From Polytrichum commune (Eukaryota > Streptophyta > Polytrichopsida > Polytrichales > Polytrichaceae), in assembly GCA_950295325.1 (NCBI GenBank), contig OX485804.1:65502533-65566532 (forward strand): 64,000 nt of DNA. The letters are read 5' to 3'. The position numbers and the translations under genes were made by a program. The notes beneath the pieces were generated by a model. It saw only the letters and a list, made by a program, of their open reading frames with translations. It made no database searches and was not told the origin of the DNA. Shown here piece by piece: positions 25,866 through 39,373 of this stretch; the first letter of the stretch is position 1, and each line of letters starts with the position of its first letter.

Positions 25866-26334
25866 TGTGTGTGAAACCCTAGGCCCCGGAATCCACAGCT
25901 ACTCTTGTGTGGGCTAATAGGTAACTTAGTTTCCAAACACATGCATTGACTAGGCCAGTGATCCATGCATAGAATCTTGCACTAAAAAAATGAGACATAA
26001 GTAATTAATTAGTTGACTTGCACTCTACATGATGGTGACACACAAGCACTTAAGTATATGATTCGTAACATATATGTAAGCTTCTTACAACCAATCACAA
26101 ACGTCCCGTAGCAATAAATAGGGTACTTATGTGTGGCAACTTTATTTGGGTCGTCTTTCACAATCAAGTCGGACCGGACCTAATTGACATCATTGATCAC
26201 GACGACAAATGTTACCCAGGTTTTGTGAGAAAGAACCACATTCAAGGACGTGTCCTTGTCGTGATAATGTTGCAAGGAAACCCCATGCATAACATGGAAC
26301 ATCATGCCCATGATGGAGTACGGAAGAGGTGCAT

Positions 26335-27005
26335 GACACATACCTATGTCCGGGAAGAACCGGCGGTTCGTTACAGATGAACCGGTTGAGTTTGAGAAAT
26401 AACCGGTTTAAGTGGGAGACTTTGGGAGAATTACCAATCGTTTTTAGAGGAAACTATGGAATATACCTCAAATGAATAAAGCAAAACCGGAAGATGTCAA
26501 CATGTAACCGGCTTGTCACGGTGTGCGGCGTCGGCGGCCGCACCTTATCTGTTGGGTTTCATCCATTTAGAATTGGATGGATGAATCTTAGATGTGGAGA
26601 GAAAGGCTCTTAAGTGAGGAGCCTCTTCCTTGGCTTGGCATTCTTGCCAAGTCAAGCCTTGTGAGTGATTGTGTGGAGAGAGCTTGTGTGAGGTGAAGAT
26701 TACATGTTTTTGCAATAAATCTTGAGTTCTTCTCCCCCTACTTACACTCTTGGATTCTCCCGTGGTGGAGTGAGAGATAACTTGACTCATTGTGTGCATT
26801 TGAAGAGAGATTTAAAGCTCTTACAAGGATTTGACTCTCTTCCTTCTCACTTGTCGAGGTGTGTTGTTTATGTGACTTTGCTATGTTTTAGTGTTGTTTG
26901 TTAGTGGTGGTTGGTACTCAAGTTGCAGTGACACACGATCGCTATTTACACGATAGGCTGAATTTAGAATCACTGGGATCTTGACCGACTTTGCCCAAAA
27001 ACTTC
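26335..27005 (+). repeat. dispersed repeat, copy 2, interrupted
   Basis: Shares GAACCGG..ACAGATGAACCGGTTGAG, AATATACCTCAAAT and GGATCTTGACCGA..TGCCCAAAAA with 2120-2320. Here about 450 bp (roughly 26515-26960) are inserted before the last shared block. The insert starts near 26550 with TGTTGGGTTTCATCC. It contains an AATAAA at 26714 followed by a pyrimidine-rich stretch, resembling the 3' part of a Copia-type LTR. LTR boundaries and a target duplication could not be established. Confidence 0.5.
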
Positions 27006-27074
27006 TCGGGTATTAATGCATATTATCCTGAAACGCATGTTCATGATTCTTTAACATTAAGGAAATGTATCATG

Positions 27075-27275
27075 TTGTGGAGGTGTTTGCATACCATTAT
27101 TAAGCAAAGTGTGTTCGTTCGTGTGGGCCCTAATAACCATGGGGTGCCCCAACCTAGTATAAAGAGACTCGTATTAAGTCTGAATTTGCACTAGGTTGGG
27201 GCATCCCATGGTTATATTCTTAGGGTCCATATGAATGAATGCAAATTGTTTAATAATGTTATGAGGATGGCGTTC
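27075..27275. other. long foldback, MIRNA-precursor-like
   Basis: Core arms 27125-27158 and 27190-27228 are complementary. TAACCATGGG(G/A)TGCCCCAA continues as CCTAGT on the left arm and is mirrored on the right with one G-U-type difference. A 5-nt bulge separates it from a further GG(G/A)CCCTAA pairing. The loop is 31 nt. Weaker complementarity continues outward on both sides (CATACCATTATTAAGCAA against its degenerate mirror at about 27240-27270). This size and near-perfect stem fit a plant pri-miRNA or a young inverted duplication. It matches no miRNA that I recognise, and expression is unknown. Confidence 0.5.
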
Positions 27276-29590
27276 CACATTCTTGTTTTTAGTTCTTATT
27301 TTGGGGGGTCATTAAAGGGTGTAGACCATCGTCCACGGTGTTTAAGGTAAGTGGGCCTTTCATGGTTTTCTTTTTTCTAATCGGATAGCTATATATTGAG
27401 TGGTGTGTGGTATGGATTTAAGCACAGACAACCAAAACACAAGTGTGTTTGAAAGAGATTGGACTATGTGTTCAAACATGTTTACACACGTGACCAAGGG
27501 ATGTGATAATATAATTTAGGAGTTTTCATGGTCATGGTCGGCAATCTAAAGGCCATGACCAAGAGAAATCCACATCATTTGTTAAAAGCCTTGATCATAT
27601 GACATGTTGTAAAGTGGACTTAAACTATAGCATATTATTCTCAATGGGAATCAAATTACTTATTTAATAAAATTACTTATTCATTAAAAACATTCATTCA
27701 AATTATACATTTATAAATGAAACTTTTTTAAATGACAATCTTATTTTTCATTGAAACAACTTATTTGGGTTCTCTTGCCACAAAATACGGGTGACTACCA
27801 AACATTGTTCATTTTGGACATGTGGGATTTTCACATCACATTCTCATTCATTTGTTGATAGGCTCACTAAGGTCACTTCTATTTTTGGTGGCATTGTGTA
27901 AAATGAAGTGGGACCACCTTCATTCATGAACCAACGAAAGTTTCAAAAGGTGATGGTCATGGTCACTAGCTATGACATTGTTTATGGTACTTCTTGTGGG
28001 CATATTATTGGTGTGTCCTACCCTTTGCAACAATATAGTGTGGTCCATGGTATACACCAAAACTCACTACAATATCAGGGAACCTTATATTTGAGTGAAT
28101 AGTGTTTGTTTATGTCTCCAATTACCCGGATTTCAAGAAAGTTATGTTTTGAGAACATAATAGTTGACATGGAAAATTCCGAGGAAATTATTATTTTCGG
28201 TATGAATGAATTTTGTTTTTGGAAATGAACTAAGTAGTCTAATTTCAAAGTTGAAACCCTCTAGGTATGACGGGTATGAATTGGATCTCACTTTGTCAAA
28301 AGTCTCTCAAATGCACATTATTCTTCATCGAATTGAAATATTACGTCCAACAATGTAGACCTCCAATGTAATATATTGTGGGTTGGGAAAGAGTGTGCTC
28401 ACGATATAATCTGCAATGTTTTTAGTGTTGATCTCCTCATATACAATGTAGCCCACATAATTTACCACAAACAACGTAGTGTAAACATGTCCTAAGCTCA
28501 ATAGTCCAACATAATTGAGGGGGAGAGGGGAGGACACGTATGATCATTTGATGTCAATGAGAATCTTCACTTTGACAATGAGTAAGACATTCATGCGAGC
28601 TTATGACATGGTTGGCAATTTATGGCATTAGTTTTAATGTTCATGTCATGCTATTTCAAAGTATCATATGTACGAGAGGACGAAATCGATCTCCAAACTT
28701 GCATTAAAGGGTTAAAGGGTTAAGGTATGTCACCACATCCAACTTTGATGATTGATTGTTAGTCCCTAGCCTTGTCGAGTTCCGTTGCATAATAAACTTA
28801 CTTGAGAGTTGTAAGTAAGCAAGTTCATCAAGTGCGTTGAGCTAGTGATGTAATGAAACAAGAATAGGGACTACATTCATCCATGCGTTCATCAAATTCA
28901 TCGAGTAAGTAAGATTATTACATCATGTTCTCGATTCATTACATAACGAGGTTACTACACTAAATATGAAATTCAGTGTCACTTACTATTTGAAGTTACA
29001 CGTTCCTATATCTTTATACTATGCAGGTAATTTTGTACCAAGTAAAGATGTCAATGCTTTATAATGTGCAAACGATCACTTCAAGCTTTGTTGGTAAATG
29101 AGACGTCCATGAAACAAATATAGCGTTGCATAATTCTAAGTAATAAGCGACACTTAATATCATGTTTAGTGCATAGGCTACTTGATCGTACCCCTAGGCT
29201 ATACAACCTTATGTATATCTAGTTTATTGGACCATTCCTTTAGACATGTCATCACATCCACTACAGTGATTTGCCTTTAGTCCTTGAGCTTAGCAAGTTC
29301 CATTACATGGTGAACTACTAGGTCGGTAGTTAACACATACCTTGAGTTTACAACCCATAACATAATGAATAGGTAAACAAGTTTGATTTGAAGTGGTAAT
29401 AGTTGTGAGGTCCCGTAAATATCAAACTATGAAATTTGGTCGGCCAATGGGTTTGCATTTGGGGGCTGCATTAAATTTGATTTAATGACCATTGGATTTT
29501 CACATCCATGTTGAACATGCCTTCCACATCTATGGGTTCAAAGTGGATGCCTCTTGATGTATGTATGGTGCACCTCTTCCGATTGAGGAG
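27276..29590. other. intergenic, AT-rich, nothing recognised
   Basis: Short open frames only. No convincing protein, RNA gene or bounded repeat. Confidence 0.5.
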
Positions 29591-32500
29591 GTATTAAGGG
29601 CCACTTCACACATGAGCCAAGAGCCGTGACCATGAAATTGTGAGAGCCCAAAAGAAAGTGTCCAAAGGCCGTCCCAACACACCTCCAAAATCATGTAGTG
29701 TGGTCATGCACCCTCAAGTGTAGCGTGAGGTCATATGTGATTGGGCCCTCAACCAAATGCTATTTCAATGAATATTTATTCATGTGGGCCCTCACACATG
29801 ATAAAATAGAATAAATCAACGGTTGCGAGTGTTCGGAATGCCATGGTTTCCAGGTATTGTGTTAGGCCTACCTCCAAGAGGTGGTTTTTGAAAACAGTCC
29901 AAGTGACCGTGAAACATGATCCATTCAATGCCATGTAGGAAAACATGTAGACTTTACATCCATCTTGCATTCACATACTCCGTTGGTCCCTCAAGTGTAG
30001 TGTGAAGCGAACTTGGACCGGCTCCGCCTTTTCCACCAATGAGAGTGCTTGAAGTGTAATGGTCACGGGCTCTCATTCTCGTGTGTGACGTGGGACTCGT
30101 GTTGCTTATCTCTAACTCTCACAACTCCCATTTCTCATTGGCTTTCATTCCCTCCCTCATGTCCTTATATAAATTTTCATTCTTTTTTCATTTGTGTTGA
30201 TTTCCATGTTGGAATTTCATTTGTTAATTTTTTTTTGTATCATGTTAATAGCAAGTGGTTGATGTTTTCAAGTTAAATGAACCTCCCAATTTAACTCCTA
30301 CCTCAAGGCACATGGTAACCATTATCTTGAGCAAATACAACCTCAAGACTATCATTAGCCATTACATAGCGACCTTACAATTGTAGTTGCTCAAACCTGA
30401 AGGCATAATATAGGCAATGTAAACAAGGGAGAATCTTTTTGCTTGGTAGAGTTCTTTATTATCAATTCGGTGGCATGTCCCTCGTGTGTGAACATAGCTT
30501 TGGTGTTTTTGGATCTTGCAGTTATAGTCTCCTAACCTACCCATCCAAACAGAAGCATTATTGTGAAGTTAATGAGTGGAGGCATGTACGTTTAGGAAAC
30601 GGACTATGCTACATACCTAAAGTGGATGTGAGAACTGGCAATGCTCTCAAAAAATACATAAGAGGGCATGGGCTTACGTGAGATGCATGTAACAAATGAT
30701 TTTAGAGATGTACCTTAGATACGTGAGCCTAAAATAGACACTATTTGTAAAGTAATAAATTTCTTCTCAAAAGTAGCATGTCTATACATTCTAAAATGTA
30801 TCACTTCTATTCATTATAAAATGTAAACCTAGGACAATCGTACATTCATAGCCATTGAAGAAATGTGTCAATTTTTAGCTCGCATACTTTATCCTCCTTG
30901 TGAACTCACATTATAGAGAAATATAAGAGTGTGATGATTATGTATTCCATTTCCCTAACTTGGGTATGTTATCATATGATACCCAACCATAAGCTTATAG
31001 AGTGTTTATCGTTAGCATTAAGGGTGGGTTTACATAAGGGTCAAACTTTGGGTCCAAGAAGCTCAGTGTCCCAAACACCCCTTTGACCTTACTTTGGAAC
31101 CCAAGTTCAAAGATCGGTTTCTCGAACTAGGAAGAGTATTTTATTGAGTGGGGATTGATGAAAATTGACGAGAAAATGATATTGCATTAACATCACTTCA
31201 TTTTTTCGCGATGTGGATCGAGACCCTAGTATAAACTCATTGGCTCGAAAATTTGTACTCTTGACAATAGGATCGCTTGATTTTGGAGTTCTTTTGGTAT
31301 TGAACCCTAGTGAGGTTGTGTGCTAAAGTTCCATTTTTTTCACTCTCAACCAATGTGATCATTCCCTAATGCAAACCCCACCATTTGTTAGGTCTCCAAT
31401 TTTGGAGAGGAGAATGAAGAGTGAAGGAGCGAGCGTTTAGGGTTTGGCTCCCACGGTGCTGGAGAGGGCAACCTCGTTCTCGGGACTCTTTTCATGGCAC
31501 AGACACAGCGACAGGGTAGGGAGGGGGATCGTTGTTGCGATGGCGGGCAGGGTGTTGATGATGCCGTGCGCCATAGCCATGCGATCGCCTTGTCTGACGA
31601 GAGGTTCCAGCGCCACAACTCGCCCGTGCTCAAAAGACATCGACCACACCAACGTCCTTGGCACACCGGAGACCAAGGTCACCACGCTGGCCAATGGATT
31701 GCGCGTGGCGAGTGAGAGCAACATGTCCGCGGAAACGGCCACCGTCGGGTGTGGATTGATGCGGGCAGTCGGTTTTGAAACGGCTGAAACGAACGGGACG
31801 GCTCATTTTTTTGGAGCACATGGTATTCAAGGGGACGAAGAAGAGGAGCCTGCGGCAGCTGGAGGAGGAGATTGAGGGTGTGGGAGGATATTGGAATGCC
31901 TACACCTAACGGGAGCAGACCACTTACTACGCCAAGGTGTTGAAGAAGGATGTCCCGGTTGCTGTGGACATTCTGGCCGACATTCTGCAGAATTCTTTTT
32001 CCGAGGAGGAGCGGATCAATCGAGAGCGCAGTGTCAACCTTCGGGAGATAGAAGAGGTAGGTTGAATCTCGCTGTATGAGCTATGGAAGACCCTTGGCTA
32101 TTAGATTTTTAGGTTTGCACGAATGTCATGGAGAGTTTATTAATGAAGTCCCAATAATACCTCTGGGTCTACGGTTTTTAGAAGGATGACATTGCGCTCC
32201 AACTACCCTCCGAAATCTCCTTTGCGATGAAGAGCTAGCTGGTCGTATCTGAAATTGGGACTAGAGCAGCATCGTCCAATCAAACTACTGAGTTAGTTCT
32301 GTTCTTATACCTGCATCAGACTTATCCAAGTACAGGAGGCACTTATGGCAAAAAATTGCTCGCACTGCTCTCCGTTCAAAATTGATGACTGCATGATCCT
32401 ATGAGGTGATGCACTTCTCGTAAAATTCTACTCGGATGGAAAATTCACGGAGCTACGATCTGTCGGCTGACATTACGTATCGGGATGATTGCTGCGGAGG

Positions 32501-34968
32501 GGACCCATCTCCCTCTGGCCTTAGTTTCTTGGGTAGGTCAATGCCGACCAACTGTGCAAACCCTTTCAATGTAGGGTTTGCCAAGGTCGAAAGGGCCGTC
32601 CTCCTGTTCTGAGGTCTTTGTAGGGTGTCTTGGGACCTGCTTAAATTTTTTATAGTAAAAAATGAGCGGGTAGAAAGGGGGTTAATAGGGATTTAGTGAG
32701 ATTAGAGGGTGCAGGAGGCAGCAACCTAAGGAAATCGCGGGTGGAGAGAGAGGGGTTCCTCGCTGCAGCACTTGCCCTTATGAATCCTTCTTCCAAAGTC
32801 CATTTGAGGGAGGTGAAGATGAGGGCTGCTAGAGGCCTTCGGTTTGCAAATCCACACATGCAAGATAATTTGATTGTAACCTGAACATTGTACTGATGGC
32901 AGGTAGAAGGCCAAGTGGAAAAAGTGATGTTTGATCACTTGCATGCCACCGCATTATATTACAGTCCTTCGGGTCGCACAATTTTGGGTCCTACTAAGAA
33001 TATCTGGAGCATCAGCAAGTTGGACTTGAGGAACTACATCACCACCCACTACACATGACCTCGAATGGTACGCCCCTTTATCACCTGTCTGTTATGAGTT
33101 CTAGGTTGTGCATCAGTATCTTGTGCAAGTAGAATGGGTTCAATTGTCACCATCTGGTAACTAAACTCAAATCAATTTTCTAGCTGGTTCTTCATTCTTG
33201 ACAAATGTCAAGGGGGTTTCTCATTTATGAGATCTGAGATGGTCCTATTTCAATCTAGTCGTCATATCCTACCAGTCTGTGTGAGTATGTATCCCAGGGT
33301 GTCCAGGGATTCTGTATGTTCTATTCCAGAATCTGTCCGTGTTGAATAGGAGGAGGTTAGAGTTTGGAAACAAGAACTACATTGACATCCAATAGCTTGT
33401 GGCAAGGTCCAAACAGTGTACATTTTGTGCAATAGGAATAGAGATACGTTTTCCCACTGATTATCAACATGTGGCTGCTTTTTTTGGCATCTTTGAACAC
33501 AGTGGTTGCCTACATAATTGTGTCATAAATCAATGAATTGGGGCCCTGGCAAATCCCACAGGTTGAAGCTTTGAAAATGCCTACACGGAGCTTGCAGAAT
33601 CAAATACAAATATGAAAATTATGGATGTGATTTAGAAATTGATGTTCAGTTGCTTAAGAATTTATTCAATATCTACCCTTGCAAGACCTCTTAGACATGA
33701 TTGTAGCTTTTATGGCAAAGTCAGGTCAAGCTGGGAGAAGGATACGAGTCACACCATGGGAACCCTTACATGAACCTCAGTTGACACTTTTGCCAAGTGT
33801 TGTCTGGAGAAACAGAACATAAGTCTACTTTACAATGAGTTATTTTCTGCAGCAAGTCTGAGATTTGGGTTTCTGGGCTGGTGAATTTGACTACAACATG
33901 CATTTATTTTTGTTTTTAGGGCTGCAGGTAATTGCTGCTGCCAGGGTTGTTAGTCATGACGAGCTGGTGAAAATAGTGGAAAAGTCCTTTCAGAATCTTT
34001 CAACAGACACAACAACAGCTGTACACCTTGTTGAGCAGGAGCCCGCCATTTTCACAAGATCAGAGGTATGTAACTTAATATTGAAAGTTAGTATGTATGT
34101 GTTGCTATAGGCATATGTATCATACGTATCAGTTTGTGATCAAACGTATCTGATTCATGAGCTGATTGACTGGATTTTTTTGATGCAAATCAACTTGCTA
34201 TATTTGATTCTGCTTGGTGTGCAATATATGTAGACCTGGGAACTATAACTCTTTTGCTGGTTTTGTCATTGACTTCTAGAATGATTTCCATTCCTATGCA
34301 GGTCAGAGATGGCTCAAAAGATTGGAGCAAATGAATTGGCTGAGAGTGTGATGGCATTCAACACAAACTACAGTGACGGAAGGAACTGGCTTATGAAGTT
34401 TATTGAAAATTTTCTCAGTGTGAAAGTAGACTGTCGTCTATTCACTTTGCTGCCATTCAGATGTTGACATATGGAAGACGAGTTCCTCTGGCTGAGCTTT
34501 TTGTTTGTGTTGATGTTGTGGATGTGGACACTGTAAAACATGTTGCCAGTTACTTCATTTATGATAAGGTGACCTACTTTTCTTCTTCCAGATTCTCATT
34601 TAGGTCTGTAAGAGAAGGATACTCTGTAGAGGCGTCTATTTCTGCTACTTGTGTGAGGTTGTTCTGTCCATGTAGATTTTCCACAGAGAGTCATCTCATA
34701 TTTTTCTTGTATGAAAAGCATTTTGTTTGCAAGCTACTCTAATGCTGACCAGTTTAGACTGAAAGTGCAAGAGGTTGTTATTGCTGTGTGTTTATGAGAA
34801 TATATAGAACAGTCCTATTTGAAATAGATCCCTGAAATATGACAAGGGTTGACCCAAATGTCATTCTGTGGCATTCTAGGAATTTGCCATTTTGCTGCCA
34901 TGGGCCCTATCTAAGAGCTCCGTGACTACACATGGTTCCAGTGCAGGACTAACTGGCAACGTTACTGA
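29591..34968 (+). repeat. left arm of a large inverted duplication (MPP-beta locus)
   Basis: Reverse-complement homology to 43195-47880 covers promoter-side sequence, exons and parts of introns. Shared flank markers include GAGCCAA(G/A)AGCC(G/A), GTGAGAGCCCA, GGTCCAAGTTCGCTTCA and CCACCAATGAGAGTGCTTGAA. About 1.28 kb (roughly 30130-31415) is present only in this arm, between matching blocks. Divergence and indels are extensive, so the duplication is old. Confidence 0.85.
31540..34968 (+). pseudogene. mitochondrial processing peptidase beta subunit, decayed copy
   Basis: Exon equivalents are seen at 31540-32056, 32903-33067, 33928-34065, about 34302-34374 (truncated), 34461-34568 and 34880-34968. 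They correspond to exons 1, 2, 3, 5, 8 and 10 of the intact gene on the opposite strand at 43-47 kb. Exons 4, 6, 7 and 9 were not found. Exon 1 lacks about 40 bp of the presequence and has several compensating or uncompensated indels. One is an extra T in the run coding for the HFLEH zinc-binding motif, which is therefore destroyed. It also has a TAA where the intact gene has Ser. Exon 2 has an in-frame TGA at 33056-33058, and exon 10 has an insertion and a stop. Intron positions are retained, so it arose by DNA duplication rather than retrotransposition. It is non-functional as a peptidase. Confidence 0.93.
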
Positions 34969-35690
34969 TTGAACTGCTGACAATTTCAGTAACTTTATCA
35001 ATATGTAAAAGGTGAACTCATCCTTGGCTTGCAGAGAGGGGTTTACAAACCTATTAGTCTTTGGGAGAGTATTCTACTAGTCTTGTGTCCACACCTGCAT
35101 GGAAGTCTTAGGTGCTGACGTTTCTGGTAGGTAGGAGGTCTCGTGAGGCACTAAGCTCCAATGGCTTAAAAGTTACACATGCTTTTGGGAAGCATGTTCA
35201 TTGTCTTTCATTCCAAATAATTGAAAGTCCACAAAGAAACAGGAATTACACCAATGTGACTTACTTCAAGGCCATGACTTGCTATGGATGATTGTTTTTG
35301 TCGCACCAAGGTGTTACTTGTGTACTGCTTGTTTTTGGATTATTATTTTGCATATCTACTTTTCTTAGTGTGTGTAAGTGTTTACCCAAGCTGTTATTCT
35401 TGGATCAAATAGTAGAAGATACGCTACATGTACTCTGAAAATTTGAAAACAATAAGCCTACAATTATTGAACTTGTGATTGACTGTCTCTTGCTCAACTG
35501 GAATCAAGTGGTTGATGACAATCGATGGCTTGGACTGGAATGGGCTGGCACCTGGCAGGCTAAAGCAGTTCTGAAGCACAATTTGAAACACAATTTGCCA
35601 CTGGAATTTCCCTTCAAAAAATTAGAGATCTCCACAATTGGTTTTTTGCACTCTACAACCTGTTTGCCTTGAGTGCACAGGTGATCGTCA
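34969..35690. other. intergenic, nothing recognised
   Basis: Sequence between the pseudogene and the F-box gene 3' end. The part nearest 35690 probably includes the F-box gene's 3'UTR. Confidence 0.45.
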
Positions 35691-38227
35691 TCACACTTCT
35701 GTATGCCCTACATTCTTGCCATAAGTTGCCCTAGTCTTCTTTCTCCAAAGCTTTCCAAGGTGAGCCACGTTTGTGTACTTGCCAATTTGTTTAGTTAAGA
35801 ATGTTGGATGCAAGATCACACCGTCAAGTTTGAGGCCACTTTTCCATCGGCCACTTTGGGCTTCCATGACTGAGAACATCAAACTAAATTCTTCTTGATT
35901 GCATACTACATCAATCTCCCCTGCGTCATACTCCAGCCAGTTGTGGTCCACTACTCGCACAGGGGTGAGATTTACAAGCTCATTTTGTTTCTTAAGGTTT
36001 TCAGGGTGATCGGTCAAGTACCGCTCACTTGTGGAGGATTGCGAACCATCTGTGAAAGACATAGCAAACTTGGCAGGTGCACTTGCCCAACCATAGGCAT
36101 TTTTATCGGCGTGGCAGTCTTTAAAATTTGCATTTACAAGTGAGTGCGGACCATCACACAATTGCATCCTCCAGGAGAGGGTGTAAGATCCTTTGGGCAG
36201 GATGCAGTGAAGAGCTCCTGTAACTTGGAACCAACATATGTTTCTCACAAATGCAACCTCATGCCATCTGAACATGCCATTTGTGAATTTTGAATGAAAT
36301 GCAAGATAGATAGGCCAAAATCAGCATCTCAAGTGATGAAGATATGAAATTGACCCAAAAGAAGAAGTTGAACAAATCATGTTAGCAATTGAAAGGGTTT
36401 CCAATGCACCAAATTACCAAAGTGTGCCTTATTTGAATTTCTTTGGCAAAAGCTATAAGGGTGGATTTTATTAGTGGATGACCTAAAACTATCATGGGAC
36501 CCTTAAAGGTCAAGGGTGTTTTTTGAAATTGAAGATGACTCTAAGATGTAATGATTTCATGTTCATGTGTTGTTTACATTACAAAAAGGAGGTGTTGGCA
36601 ATGGTTTTGTGAATAATACCCATACTTTTCAAAGCTATATTGACATGCTAGAAAAAACATATATAAGAATATGACTGCAAGTGTTCACAAAAAAATCATA
36701 GCAGTTTTTTTGATATGTATTTATGTCCCAAGACTAGAAAAGTGACTTATCTATAACATAGTCCAAAACGTATAAGAATACAATCATGTGTAGCACTGGT
36801 GGCCCACATTACTAGATATTGTATAGTGATGTATATTGAATAGTATGATGTATTTGATTCTAATGATACCCTATTCAAAGAATATTTCTATAATCAAAGT
36901 ACCTCATTAGAGGAAGAAAATTGTTCCAAGATGAGACTCCTTTTTGAATAATGAACTCATTGATGGGCATTATTCATTTTTCTTGGGTTCAAGTGACATT
37001 TGATGGTTAAGATGGTAGGCTTTCTTTAAATTGGTGTGTACTTATTGTGTAATATATTAGGGTATTGATTTTGGGTAAGGAATAGTTCTAACATCTTCTA
37101 CCTTGTGAAATTGTTTGATTTGGCGACCATTTTTTTTAGTCACCACGATCAATTGTACCAATCACTTTTAGAGCGGATCAACTAACACAAGAATTTTTGT
37201 TGTGTGGATGTGTTATTTTACCTATCTAGGTGCTTGATTGATTGTCATTGAAGGTTTCCAAGAAATATACCTGGGTTGGTTACACATTTGAACCTTGGTT
37301 ACACCTTTATACAAATTATTTTATTTTAGTATGTTTTCACATTGGTGCTCTCAAAATTCAAATTACCCTCTATTCGGCTCCAAGACAAATTATGAACATG
37401 TATAGGTGAATGATACATAATAAGAGGGTGGGTTACCTAGAGCCTTGGTGACCAAGGATCCATTCCCAATATTGCCCATTGTCTCCCCATGCAATGTTTA
37501 GACTTTGTGCTGACACCTCATAACATGGGGCTCCATTCTTTGCATCTAAGCAAAACACCTATCATTGCACTTTGAGTTATCATTCATTGTAAAGTCCCTT
37601 AGATTATTATTATTATTATTATTATTATTATTTTGGGTCATTTCCACAACCAACCATTCAATTGCACAACCTAATGAAATAATGATGATGGATACTTTGC
37701 AAGAGAAAGCCCCAAAGCACTTATGTGAAACCCTAGAGTGCTACATTATTATATGGGAATGTGAAGAATGTTACTCTTTTGCCACTACTATTGAGAGGAA
37801 CTCCATTGCAAAGCAAGTCAAATGTTTGTTTATGCTTAAGGGTTCGAGGGATTTCATAAGCAAGTTGCGCTATAATATCTTGAGCATACGTAGGACAACG
37901 GTGCTTCCATACGCAATCTACTTGAAAAATGTTTCGAAATGTCGTGCAAACACATGCTCCATGCGCTATGTCTTGTGGGCTCAAGTGCACAAGGATAAGG
38001 AAAATGGTTGCCTCAGGCAAGTCAAGAAACCCAATTTCTTTTGAATCTTTAGTCGATGAGCTTGTAACACAAATCTTTGTTGGGATTATGGTACTTGAAT
38101 CAAGTAGTCCATCTTCACAACCATTTTGCAATGGAGATACATTATTTTCTTCTGCTTTGTTGAGGGGTTCTTGTGGCAATGCTTTATAATTATTATCTTC
38201 AAACTTGGGTTTGAAGCTACTTTCCAT
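35691..38227 (-). CDS. F-box protein with PP2 (phloem protein 2-like) lectin domain
   Basis: Three exons (38227-37775, 37558-37437, 36267-35691) join in frame to 383 residues. An F-box lies at about residues 66-110 (GFLDLPEATIFLILVHLSPQ, then CVCTTFRNI and VWKHRCP). The PP2 domain follows, with LNIAWGDNGQYWEW encoded by exon 2 and EVAFVRNICWFQVTG opening exon 3, as in the plant PP2-B family. F-box proteins are substrate receptors of SCF ubiquitin ligases, and the PP2 domain binds glycans in characterised members. The targets here cannot be inferred. The ATG at 38227 is chosen because the upstream extension of the frame starts with a non-ATG codon. The first intron carries an (ATT)n repeat. 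The gene lies in the spacer between the arms of the inverted duplication and shows no decay. Confidence 0.92.
37603..37633. repeat. (ATT)n microsatellite in intron 1 of the F-box/PP2 gene
   Basis: About ten uninterrupted ATT units. Confidence 0.95.
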
Positions 38228-39373
38228 ATTGATTTGATGATAGTCAAGTGATGCCAAAAAAAAAATATAGAATTCTTATAGCAAGATTGTTTATTCCTTT
38301 CAAATGTACATCAATTAGGGTTATTTGAAAATTTTAATGCTCCTATTTTGTCAAGGGTACTGTTTATGTCATCTTTAAAATCCCTTTGCAATATACCGCT
38401 AACGTTGCATGTAAGTACATCATTGTCAAACCACCCTATGCTCACTTTGTTTAGTCTTATGCCAAAGCAAACCACAATCTTGGGACATGGTCAAGATGAA
38501 TTGATAATTGTTTCTTATGTGGGTGAAAAAAATAAAATAAATTGAGGAGAATACTTTCTTTCTTGAATTTACTCCTTCCAAACAAAATAAATGCTTGACA
38601 CTTGTTGAAATTGTCTTGCACTTCTTTGAGGATGTTTTTGCTTCTCTTGGCATCGATTTTAATAGCTTATCCCATAACAAACATGTTTAATGCAACAAAG
38701 AGTCGCACCACTTTAAGTGACGTTATATTTTCAAGTGATTGTATGGTCTTGACAAACAACATGTCGTGCACACACCACCCACCCAATGGGGTCTCTGGTA
38801 GTATTCTTGCCCATCTAAGAGTATGAATAAGGGTGCTCTCATTGCATATCGATTAATAGTCTTTCTTACAAAGTCTTTAATTTTAGTTTCCAGAGGGTGT
38901 ACTAGGAGAGAAAACTAATCTAGGAAGAATTTCGACTTTAACATAATGAGGATCGACAAAAGTCATCATGCCATCATGAACGGCCATCGAATCATCTGCA
39001 CCCTCTCATATTTTATCATATAACTTATGTGACTTCCACTAAGAAGCTCATAAATTACCAAATAATCTCAAAAATACGAAGTTGTTTCATTTTCTAGTGG
39101 TTTACGATAAACTACAAGAATTAATTTTTTCCTTTAAGTTTCACATTTTTGAAGTTTGTAGAAATCATTGTTTCTAGCGAGAAACATGCATTTCTACAAA
39201 AGGCACAAAACCGTATCATGAAGTTTCATCGGTCATTGGAAAGCTACTTGCTTAGAATAATGGTCTTATTCTTGTTGATGAATTCAATTTAACCATGGTC
39301 TTCCAAATTTGCACTACAACAATTCTTGTGACGAACGAGTTGTAAGTCATGTCTTCAAGTCAAAAGATTGTAG
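38228..39373. other. upstream region of the F-box/PP2 gene
   Basis: Presumed promoter followed by AT-rich sequence. No protein or repeat recognised. Confidence 0.45.

Larger units (their letters stand above)
25135..26334. other. SPT5 upstream region
   Basis: Contains the presumed SPT5 promoter and 5'UTR, a dinucleotide repeat and a SINE-like segment listed separately. No other coding sequence is recognised. Confidence 0.45.

Noticed and set aside
31444-31875. 143-codon open frame as a real gene
   Set aside because: It is the frameshifted first exon of the MPP-beta pseudogene; only patches match the family.
37565-38044. 159-codon open frame antisense to the F-box gene
   Set aside because: Includes the (ATT)n repeat as a leucine run and overlaps the well-supported F-box exon.
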